The notes beneath the pieces are model-generated. The model searched no databases and had not been told where the DNA came from. It saw only the letters and a list, made by a program, of their open reading frames with translations. A program made the translations under genes and the position numbers. Of a DNA stretch of 57,003 nt, positions 32,242 to 38,323 are shown piece by piece. Numbering within the stretch: the stretch's first letter is position 1; each line of letters opens with the position of its first letter. This stretch comes from Actinobacteria bacterium OK074 (GTDB lineage Bacteria; Actinomycetota; Actinomycetes; Streptomycetales; Streptomycetaceae), in the NCBI GenBank assembly GCA_001298575.1, contig LJCV01000268.1, forward strand, positions 1 through 57,003. Direction: 5' to 3'.

Positions 32242-33255
32242 ATGATCTTTCGCCTGCGCGGACTTGTCGCCGCCGCGGCCGTGGCCGTCGCCGCTCTGGT
32301 ACCCGCACCGGCCCATGCCGAGCCGGGCTACCGGTCCTGGAACGCGGTGCTGGAGCGGGTCAGCCCGACCGGCACGATCTCGGTCAACGACAAGGAGTGC
32401 TTCACCCTCACGGTCAAGGGGCACGGCTTCATGCCGCTCAAGGACGGTGCACGCCGCGAGACGAGGGCCATCACGATCGAAGTCGTCTCCGCCCTTCGGG
32501 GCGAAAAGACGGTGGCCTACCCGGACCAGGACGGCAACCTCCGCCCGACCACCCTGCACCCGTGCGGGATCACCACGCACGGAGGCACTTCAGAGGACCA
32601 CACGTGCAAGGGGGAAGACCGTTTCCCGACTGCGGCCTACTACCGGGCGTGCTCCGGCATTCCCAACGGTGGCGTGGTCACGGCCGCCAGTAGCTGGACC
32701 GCCAGCCGTGTGACGGTCACCGCTGTCCAGGAAGACAAGTTCGGGCTGGTCCGCGACCTGGACGGGCTTCTGAAGCTGATCCGGCAAGAGTGCGGCGAAG
32801 AGCGGCTCGACCGCGCGCGGTGCGACAAGCGGCTGGCGCAGGAGGAATACGCGTACGGCAAGGAGAAGTACGGTACGCAAGCGGGCTTCACCGATGAGGC
32901 GTCGGAGATCAAGAACGCCTACGACCAAGGTCGCATCGGGTATTGGGAATACCACTCCAAGATGGGGCCGCTTCAGGAGAAATACGCTTGCAAGGCCGAC
33001 CCCAATCCGGTGTGCCTGAAAAGGATCAACTGCCCGCCCAACGAGTCCTGTCCGCCCTACGAGCCGCCTGACCCCAAGAAAAAGCCGACATCGGCGGGAG
33101 GCCAGACCGGTACCGCCAGTCCCTCCGGCAATGGATATCGGCCCGGCAGGCACTCCTCGTACTACTCCCCTCCCGCCCCCCGTCCTCCGTCCGCTCCCAA
33201 ACTTGCCACAGCAAAGGTCGCCTGGCCACTGGACCCGATTATCAGGCCGCGCTAG
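32242..33255 (+). CDS. Secreted Cys-rich protein of unknown function
   Basis: A 337-residue protein from ATG 32242. The signal peptide (MIFRLRGLVAAAAVAVAALV) is cleaved after AHA. The first half of the mature protein has pairs of cysteines (KECFTL, HPCGIT, HTCKGE, RACSGI) suggesting disulfides. A charged helical region follows (RLDRARCDKRLAQEEYAYGK), then a short Cys-rich turn (LKRINCPPNESCPPYEPP) and a Pro/Ser/Tyr-rich tail. It is probably co-transcribed with the preceding gene. Function unknown. Confidence 0.75.
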   Translation: MIFRLRGLVAAAAVAVAALVPAPAHAEPGYRSWNAVLERVSPTGTISVNDKECFTLTVKGHGFMPLKDGARRETRAITIEVVSALRGEKTVAYPDQDGNLRPTTLHPCGITTHGGTSEDHTCKGEDRFPTAAYYRACSGIPNGGVVTAASSWTASRVTVTAVQEDKFGLVRDLDGLLKLIRQECGEERLDRARCDKRLAQEEYAYGKEKYGTQAGFTDEASEIKNAYDQGRIGYWEYHSKMGPLQEKYACKADPNPVCLKRINCPPNESCPPYEPPDPKKKPTSAGGQTGTASPSGNGYRPGRHSSYYSPPAPRPPSAPKLATAKVAWPLDPIIRPR

Positions 33256-33271
33256 CCCTGATCGTTCATGA

Positions 33272-33297
33272 GGGGCCGTCAGCTCGCTGGCGGCCCC
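33272..33297. terminator. Hairpin after secreted-protein pair
   Basis: GGGGCCGTCAGC (33272-33283) pairs with GCTGGCGGCCCC (33286-33297), one G-T pair, tight loop. It lies between convergent genes and can end transcription from both sides. Confidence 0.75.
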
Positions 33298-33380
33298 TTG
33301 GTGATCGACGCCGGATCCTGCGGCGGGAAGCGACGACGGCCCCACCACCCGGGGCCCGGCCGGTCACGTCAAAGGTCACG

Positions 33381-33812
33381 TCAAACCGGGACGCCGTTCT
33401 CCAGGCGGACCGTCTCCCCGCGCTCGCGAGCGGCCGTGCACGCCTCCACCCGCCGCGCGAGCAGCGGGATCAACCGTGCGCGGACCTGGTCCGGGCCGAC
33501 GAACTCGAAGGCGCGGATCTCCTCGGCCCGCAACCGGATCCCGGCGACCTGCTCGGGGCCCAGCACGCCGCCGTCGAAGACCGCGGCCATGCCCTCACTA
33601 CGGCCGGGCCACGGACCGGCCCAGTCGATCCCGAGCTGCCGACCCGGCTGCCAGAGCAGCCCGAGTTCCTCCTTCACCTCCCGCACGGCGCCGTCGCGGG
33701 GCGACTCGTCCCGCTCCACCGTGCCGCCGGGGATCTCCCACGGGTCCTTGCAGACCGGATCGACCAGCATCACGCGGCCGACCGCGTCGAAGAACAGCAC
33801 ACCGGCCGCCAC
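33381..33812 (-). CDS. NUDIX hydrolase
   Basis: A 143-residue protein containing a complete NUDIX box: GGTVERDESPRDGAVREVKE then ELGL, around residues 29-52. It should hydrolyse a nucleoside-diphosphate-linked substrate. GTG 33812 gives MAAGVLFFDAVGRVMLVDP, slightly shorter at the N-terminus than usual. A neighbouring frame starts 25 bases earlier with GTGAACGCGACGGAACAG, which would fit the usual lead-in if one base were lost, so a small frameshift at the start is possible. Confidence 0.85.
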   Translation of the reverse strand: MAAGVLFFDAVGRVMLVDPVCKDPWEIPGGTVERDESPRDGAVREVKEELGLLWQPGRQLGIDWAGPWPGRSEGMAAVFDGGVLGPEQVAGIRLRAEEIRAFEFVGPDQVRARLIPLLARRVEACTAARERGETVRLENGVPV

Positions 33813-33864
33813 GCGGCGGCTGTTCCGTCGCGTTCACCCCAGAGGACGGGGGCGGCGGCGGCCG

Positions 33865-34224
33865 TTACGGGCGGCCGGTGGTCTGGACGGGGTGCGGGTT
33901 GCCACGCTGGGGGGTTTCCTCGTCGGGCCCCATGCAGGCGGTGAGGTGCGCGGTCCCGAGGGCGGAGACGTAGTCCGACTCGACGACGTCCTCCCACGGT
34001 TGGGACCGGTCCTGCTCAAGGGGCGCCGGGGAGAGATCGAAGGTCATCATCGCGACTCCGGCGCTGATGCCCGCGATGACGTACAGGTGGTTCCGCCCGG
34101 CGGCGGCCAGACCGTTGTTGTCGGCCGCCGTCGTTGTCCGGTGCTTCAGGTAATCGAGGTCGTCGTCCTCGAGGACGTAGAACTGGTTCTCCGCCACGGA
34201 GAACCGGAAAGGGCCGTGGATCAC
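33865..34224 (-). CDS. Small conserved hypothetical protein
   Basis: A 119-residue protein if read from GTG 34224 (GGAA upstream); an in-frame GTG at 34290 would add 22 residues with poor support. The sequence (FRFSVAENQFYVLEDDDLDY, later LYVIAGISAGVAMMTFDLSP and QPWEDVVESD) resembles a family of small Streptomyces beta-rich proteins ending in W-E-[ED]-V-V-E. No function is known to me. It lies downstream of the VapBC module. Confidence 0.55.
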   Translation of the reverse strand: MIHGPFRFSVAENQFYVLEDDDLDYLKHRTTTAADNNGLAAAGRNHLYVIAGISAGVAMMTFDLSPAPLEQDRSQPWEDVVESDYVSALGTAHLTACMGPDEETPQRGNPHPVQTTGRP

Positions 34225-34362
34225 GGTGGTTCCGTGCCCAACGCGACCACGCACTCCGTCCGGGCGTCGCTGATGGCCAAGCTGGGACACATCGCGTGGG
34301 AATATTCGATTACCTGTTCGAAAAACGTCCCCATCTGCAACCTGGCGGGTGACGCAGGCACG

Positions 34363-34773
34363 TCAGGCGATGTCATGGACGTTGTGCTCGCTCAGGTCGA
34401 ATGCATGACGGGCGACAGCGCGGTAGTCGGCATCGTCGTGGAGGATGGTCAGGCCGTGATGGGCAGCAGTGGCGGCGATGATGAGATCCACCGCTGAGGC
34501 GCTGCGATGCTCCCCGGCCTGGGCCATCCGGCGTTGCACCGCACTGATCCAGCGCCCCGCGTTTTTCGGCACCGACACGTCAGGGTACAGGTCAGTGAAC
34601 ATCTCCGCGATTTCGTCATACTCGCGCTTGTTCCGGGCGCTGTAGAGGAATTCGGCGCGTTGCGCGTAGCAGGACGCGACAGTCCCGGCGTCGATCGCGT
34701 CGTACCAGGCCGATTGCAGTTTGGGATCGCGGAGCAGCCGGACCAGGCCGGATGTGTCGAACAGGTAGATCAC
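34363..34773 (-). CDS. vapC: PIN-domain ribonuclease toxin
   Basis: A 136-residue protein starting at GTG 34773, overlapping the antitoxin gene by GTGA. The PIN acidic residues are visible: Asp in IYLFDTSGLVRLL, Glu in AEFLYSARN, Asp in SAVDLIIAATA, and Asp in LHDDADYRAVA. PIN toxins cleave tRNA or rRNA. Coupling to the upstream VapB-like gene makes the assignment as toxin of a type II module strong. The fold is complete and of normal length. Confidence 0.92.
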   Translation of the reverse strand: MIYLFDTSGLVRLLRDPKLQSAWYDAIDAGTVASCYAQRAEFLYSARNKREYDEIAEMFTDLYPDVSVPKNAGRWISAVQRRMAQAGEHRSASAVDLIIAATAAHHGLTILHDDADYRAVARHAFDLSEHNVHDIA

Positions 34774-34991
34774 CGGTTGTTCTTCTCCGCCTGGTGCAGG
34801 CGCTCGGCGTCCTCGACGGCACCCCACTCACGCGCACGCTCGAAGTGTCGGCTTATGCGCGCTGCTCGCTCCTGCTGCTCGGCGTAGAAGTGCAGCGCGA
34901 GATTGACCGCCTCCTTCTTGGTCCTGACCTTGGACAGAGCCATGGCGCGCTCCAGGGCATCGTCATCGATGTCGATCTGTGTCACAGACAT
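34770..34991 (-). CDS. vapB: VapB-type antitoxin
   Basis: A 73-residue protein from ATG 34991, with a strong AGGAGG eight bases upstream. MSVTQIDIDDDALERAMALS then KVRTKKEAVNLALHFYAEQQ is the DNA-binding ribbon-helix-helix pattern of VapB antitoxins. The basic, Arg/Glu-rich C-terminus would wrap the toxin. It precedes vapC as usual and is probably autoregulated through the inverted repeat at 35008-35047. Confidence 0.9.
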   Translation of the reverse strand: MSVTQIDIDDDALERAMALSKVRTKKEAVNLALHFYAEQQERAARISRHFERAREWGAVEDAERLHQAEKNNR

Positions 34992-35007
34992 GCGGTGCCT
35001 CCTGCGC

Positions 35008-35047
35008 AATGTTGGTGATGTGTATAGAAGGATACGTCACCAACATT
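35008..35047. promoter_or_regulatory. VapBC operator/promoter inverted repeat
   Basis: AATGTTGGTGA (35008-35018) and TCACCAACATT (35037-35047) are perfect 11-bp arms around an 18-base spacer. On the minus strand the spacer contains TATACA, a good -10 element, so a VapBC complex bound to both arms would cover the promoter. Confidence 0.75.
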
Positions 35048-35192
35048 CACGGGTCCACGCCTGAGTGTCGGACCCCGGCATGTGCAGTCGCGACGGACAC
35101 TCCACCGACGACGCGGGCATCTGCGGGATACGACGACGGCCCCCGCGGTGCTTGGGCGGGGGCCGGTCAACTCGTGGGTGGGGGAAGGGGGT

Positions 35193-35477
35193 TCAGCCCT
35201 GCTTCACCGCGGCCACGAAGGACGTCCAGGCGGCCGACGTGAAGAGGACGGCGGGGCCGGTGGCGGCCTTGGAGTCGCGGACGGGGACGATGGTGGCGAT
35301 GCCTTCGCCGATTTCGAGGCAGTCGCCGCCGTTGGGGCTGCTGTAGCTGCTCTTGCGCCAGGCGACGGGCAGTTCGCTCGCGGTGATCGGGCCCCCGACT
35401 TCAAGGCATTCGCCCCCGTTGGGGCTGCTGTAGCTGCTCTTGCGCCACATGGTGGGCAGCTTGCTTGCGCTGATCAT
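35193..35477 (-). CDS. DUF397 protein with duplicated DUF397 motif
   Basis: A 94-residue protein coupled by ATGA to the XRE gene upstream. The DUF397 signature W-R-K-S-S-Y-S-x-x-x-G-x-x-C-L-E occurs twice, around residues 11-26 (WRKSSYSSPNGGECLE) and 40-55 (WRKSSYSSPNGGDCLE), followed once by the usual VPVRDSK and a C-terminal F-x-x-F-V-A-A-V. Single-copy members are usual, so the first half looks like an internal duplication. DUF397 proteins work with their XRE partner as WhiJ-associated, toxin-antitoxin-like pairs. Confidence 0.9.
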   Translation of the reverse strand: MISASKLPTMWRKSSYSSPNGGECLEVGGPITASELPVAWRKSSYSSPNGGDCLEIGEGIATIVPVRDSKAATGPAVLFTSAAWTSFVAAVKQG

Positions 35478-36295
35478 GTGCCTAGCTCCTTCAGATGCCT
35501 GCCGATCAACTCGGCTGACGCGTCGGGTGACAGGGCCAACGCCCTGAGCAGATCATAGGCATGGGTCCCATAAGCCACCTCCCCCTGGTCAAGAGCCGTT
35601 CGCCCCTGGGAGAAGCCGTCTACGTGGAGTACGTCTGGCCCCTCGTCGAAACCGAGCAGTGTGAACGGTCCTGCAAGCCCGGGGTGCTCGGCAACCGTGC
35701 GAGGAATGATCTGGATCACCGTGCGGGGTACCTGGCCCGCCGTCAGTAGCTGTTGGAGCTGAGCGCGCATCACGGCCTCACCGCCGATGTGCCGCATGAG
35801 GACGTACTCGTCCATGATGAACCAGGCCCGCGGGCGGTCCGTGCGCTCGAAGATCTCCTGACGGGTCATTCGAGCGGCTACCAGGTCATCGAGGTTGTCC
35901 GGTCGCCCCTGAACCAACGTCGCTCGCGCGTACTCCTCGGTTTGCAACAAGCCAGGGAGGATCTGGTTCTGGAACGACCGAATAGACACGGCCTCCTTCT
36001 CCAGTTCCACCACCGGCAGGAACCAGGACGGGTACGCGTAATGGACGACGAGCGGGTACAGCCGTGCGAAGTGCCCATCCGTCTTCAACGCGATGTCGAG
36101 GTCGCGCGCGAGGTCCAGGGACGGAACGCGCTTCGCAGCTTCGACTTTCGAAATCATGGACTGGGTGGTGTGGGCGAGTCGTGCTGTCTGCTCTTGTGAC
36201 AGCCCCGCCTTGGTGCGAAGGCGGGTCAACTCCGTGCCGAAGAAGGCGAGGATCGACGTAGTCGGGTCGGGTGCCTGTTCGGTTTCTTCCGTCAT
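35474..36295 (-). CDS. XRE-family HTH regulator, WhiJ-like
   Basis: A 273-residue protein. Residues 15-75 form the helix-turn-helix (LTRLRTKAGLSQEQTARLAH, then TTQSMISKVEAAKRVP). The remainder is the DUF5753 domain typical of Streptomyces WhiJ-like regulators (IRSFQNQILPGLLQTEEYAR, PRTVIQIIPRTVAEHPGL). Its partner is the DUF397 gene coupled downstream. Tandem inverted repeats at 36314-36365 just upstream of its start are probable autoregulatory sites. Confidence 0.93.
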   Translation of the reverse strand: MTEETEQAPDPTTSILAFFGTELTRLRTKAGLSQEQTARLAHTTQSMISKVEAAKRVPSLDLARDLDIALKTDGHFARLYPLVVHYAYPSWFLPVVELEKEAVSIRSFQNQILPGLLQTEEYARATLVQGRPDNLDDLVAARMTRQEIFERTDRPRAWFIMDEYVLMRHIGGEAVMRAQLQQLLTAGQVPRTVIQIIPRTVAEHPGLAGPFTLLGFDEGPDVLHVDGFSQGRTALDQGEVAYGTHAYDLLRALALSPDASAELIGRHLKELGT

Positions 36296-36313
36296 TGTGC
36301 AAACCCCCTAGGG

Positions 36314-36365
36314 CATGACCACGGCCTGGTCATGGCGTCCTCCCATGACCCCGTTCCTGTCATGG
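36314..36365. promoter_or_regulatory. Four regularly spaced CCATGAC half-sites
   Basis: CATGACC (36314-36320) / GGTCATG (36328-36334), then CCATGAC (36343-36349) / GTCATGG (36359-36365): two inverted repeats side by side, start-to-start spacing 14-16 bases. They lie between the XRE gene and the divergent small genes, so one regulator could control both directions. Confidence 0.7.
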
Positions 36366-36465
36366 CGTTCTCTCTGGCGAAGGTACCCAACACAGGGCAA
36401 CGCTGTCTTCACAACCGGTAGTTGCCCGTTCCGTCGGACGCGCAGAGGCGAGAGGCACGAAAGGT

Positions 36466-36693
36466 ATGGCGAAACAGATCAATCCCCCGGAGCCTGGATC
36501 GGTCCTGTACGACGTGGATTCGAGAAAGGTGGGGGAGTTCCAGGCGAAGGCCGGGCCCTATTTCATGTTGCGGCCGCTCGGCGGTGGGCGGGAGTGGGAG
36601 GCTGATCCGGCGGCCGTGCGCCCGGCGACCGCGATGGAATTGCTGAGCGCGAAGGTCAAGGCGGTCAACAAGCAGACGGGACGGAAGCGATGA
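36466..36693 (+). CDS. Small protein of WhiJ-type neighbourhood
   Basis: A 75-residue protein with AAAGG upstream of its ATG. MAKQINPPEPGSVLYDVDSR then KVGEFQAKAGPYFMLRPLGG and REWEADP suggest a small beta-barrel-like fold; I know similar proteins from Streptomyces XRE/DUF397 loci but not their function. It overlaps the next gene by ATGA. Confidence 0.78.
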   Translation: MAKQINPPEPGSVLYDVDSRKVGEFQAKAGPYFMLRPLGGGREWEADPAAVRPATAMELLSAKVKAVNKQTGRKR

Positions 36694-36899
36694 GCTGGAA
36701 ACCGAGCGACCACAAACTCACCCCGCCCACGGCGGTGCCCGGCTGTGCCGAGTGCGCCGCACTCGACATCCAACGGGCCGCCGCCCGCGCCGAGTTCGAC
36801 TGGAGCGCGGAGACGGACGCGAACGTGTTCCTCCGCCGTCACCAGCGCGCCGAGCACCCGGAGTTGGCCGAGCACCCGGAGTCGGGGGAGGGCGCATGA
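36690..36899 (+). CDS. Small Cys-containing protein
   Basis: A 69-residue protein coupled by ATGA on both sides. It has a C-x-x-C pair (GCAECAALD) and a His-rich helical end (FLRRHQRAEHPELAEHPESG, with a near-repeat of AEHPE). Possibly a small metal-binding protein. Function unknown. Confidence 0.75.
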   Translation: MSWKPSDHKLTPPTAVPGCAECAALDIQRAAARAEFDWSAETDANVFLRRHQRAEHPELAEHPESGEGA

Positions 36900-37240
36900 C
36901 GCGGATGACGTTCCGATACGTGCCTTACGTCATCGTCCAGGACCCGGCGGTCAGGGCGGAGTACTCGGCGCGGTGCGTCGACGACGGCTGCGGCGCCGAC
37001 TCCGGCGTACGGCGGCACCCGCTGGACGTCGAGGTGTGGCAGCGCGGGCACACGGAGACGACCCGGCACACGCGGTACCGCCGTACGGCCGCCAACTACG
37101 CGGTGATGCAGCCGCGGGAGGGGTCCGGGGGGTCGGGGCGGGTGCGTGGCGCGTTGGTGTCCGCGCTGCTGACGGCGTTGAGCGTCGGGTGTCTGCTGGG
37201 CACGATCATCGCGACCGCGGTGACGGGGCACTCGCCGTGA
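36896..37240 (+). CDS. DUF7848-like small membrane protein
   Basis: A 114-residue protein from ATG 36896. The soluble N-terminus (MTRMTFRYVPYVIVQDPAVR, CVDDGCGADSG, WQRGHTETTRHTRYRRT) matches a small Streptomyces domain I recall as DUF7848, with two cysteines close together. A single C-terminal helix (GALVSALLTALSVGCLLGTI) probably anchors it. It is the third gene of a coupled trio and runs convergent into, and overlaps by 35 bases, the MarR-GNAT gene. Confidence 0.72.
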   Translation: MTRMTFRYVPYVIVQDPAVRAEYSARCVDDGCGADSGVRRHPLDVEVWQRGHTETTRHTRYRRTAANYAVMQPREGSGGSGRVRGALVSALLTALSVGCLLGTIIATAVTGHSP

Positions 37241-38132
37241 CCAGCCGCTTCTCGAACCAGTGCGCCGCGTAGACGTTGTCGCCGTAGCGCGGGATCTCCG
37301 TGTAGCCGCAGGCCCGGTACATCGACCGGGCCTCCGTGAGCGCGGCGTGGGTGTCCAGCCGGACCGTCGTCAAGTCCCGTTCCAGCGCGGCCTGTTCGAG
37401 GCCGTCGAGGAGGCGGCGGGCCAGGCCCAGGCGGCGGGCGGACGGGGCCACCCACACGTGCCGGATCTCGCCCACCCGGGGTTCGAGGGTGCGCAACGCT
37501 CCGCAGCCGACGGGGCGTTGCTCCTCGTACGCGACCAGGAAGGCGCCCGTGGTTCCTGATACTTCCTCGGGGGCCACCAGTGCGGCCGGGTCGAATCCTT
37601 CCGGGAAGCGGGAGTTGAGGTCGGCCGCGTATGCGGTCAGGCAGGCGCGGGCGTCGGGGGCGGCGCCGTTCACCGTCTCTATGCGGATCGCCGCCAGGCG
37701 GAGCAGGCGGTGCGCTGTGCCGAGCGCGGACGTCAACTCGGTGCGCTGGCGCGGGGCGAGGGGGTGCAGCAGGCCGGCCACGAGTGCGTCGGAGCGGAGG
37801 TTCTGCTCCTCGACCTCCGCCCGTCCGGCGGTCGTCAGCTCGGCCAGGCGCAGGCGGGTGTCGTCCGGGTGCACGGTGACGCGGATCAGGCCCTGGGTCT
37901 CCAGGGCGTGGGTCATGCGGCTCAGGTAGCCGGCGTCCAGGGTCAGTCTTGTGCGCAACTCCCTTAGCGAAGCGCCTTGTTCGCCGATCTCGTACAGGAG
38001 CCTCGCCTCGGCCAGGGGGCGGTCCCGGCCCAGGTAGCGGTCGTCCAGGGCGCCGATGCGGCGGGTGTAGTAGCGGTTGAAGTCGCGGAGTGCGGCTATG
38101 TCGGTGAGCGGGGTGGGTGTGTTCTCTCCCAT
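37206..38132 (-). CDS. MarR-type HTH fused to GNAT acetyltransferase
   Basis: A 308-residue protein from ATG 38132, preceded by GGAAGAAG and CAGGG. An in-frame ATG at 38186 would add 18 residues made of a repeated Glu-Asn-Arg-Ala unit. Residues ~10-140 form a MarR winged helix (LAEARLLYEIGEQGASLREL, LDAGYLSRMTHALETQGLIR, TAAGRAEV-like TTAGRAEVEE). Residues ~165-305 form a GNAT domain (EIRHVWVAPSARRLGLARRL with the acetyl-CoA loop, then YRACGYTEIPRYG). Such fusions are bifunctional regulator/acetyltransferases of unknown substrate. A palindrome at 38199-38216 is its likely operator. Confidence 0.9.
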   Translation of the reverse strand: MGENTPTPLTDIAALRDFNRYYTRRIGALDDRYLGRDRPLAEARLLYEIGEQGASLRELRTRLTLDAGYLSRMTHALETQGLIRVTVHPDDTRLRLAELTTAGRAEVEEQNLRSDALVAGLLHPLAPRQRTELTSALGTAHRLLRLAAIRIETVNGAAPDARACLTAYAADLNSRFPEGFDPAALVAPEEVSGTTGAFLVAYEEQRPVGCGALRTLEPRVGEIRHVWVAPSARRLGLARRLLDGLEQAALERDLTTVRLDTHAALTEARSMYRACGYTEIPRYGDNVYAAHWFEKRLVTASAPSPRSR

Positions 38133-38198
38133 GTGCCCTGCTTCTTCCGCCTTGTTCTCGGCCCTGTTCTCGGCCCTGTTCTCCATGTGTCCATGTTT

Positions 38199-38216
38199 CT
38201 TTGACTTTTGTCAAAG
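38199..38216. promoter_or_regulatory. MarR-type operator overlapping a -35 element
   Basis: CTTTGAC-TTTT-GTCAAAG, perfect 7-bp arms. On the minus strand it supplies TTGACA, a consensus -35, followed 17 bases later by GACACAT as a possible -10. Binding of the MarR-GNAT product here would block its own promoter and could also affect the divergent toxin gene. Confidence 0.65.
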
Positions 38217-38323
38217 GTCAATCCCTGCCCTCAAGACTGCCCTCGTGGACCTGGTGCTCATCTCGCTCTCGCTGGACGGTCGTTGGTGGTCTCGGTGCAC
38301 CCCGGCCCGTGGAGGACATGCGC

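Noticed and set aside
33598..33837. Alternative overlapping frame at the NUDIX start as a separate gene
   Set aside because: It loses the NUDIX motifs immediately; at most it shows a possible one-base frameshift at the N-terminus of the NUDIX gene.
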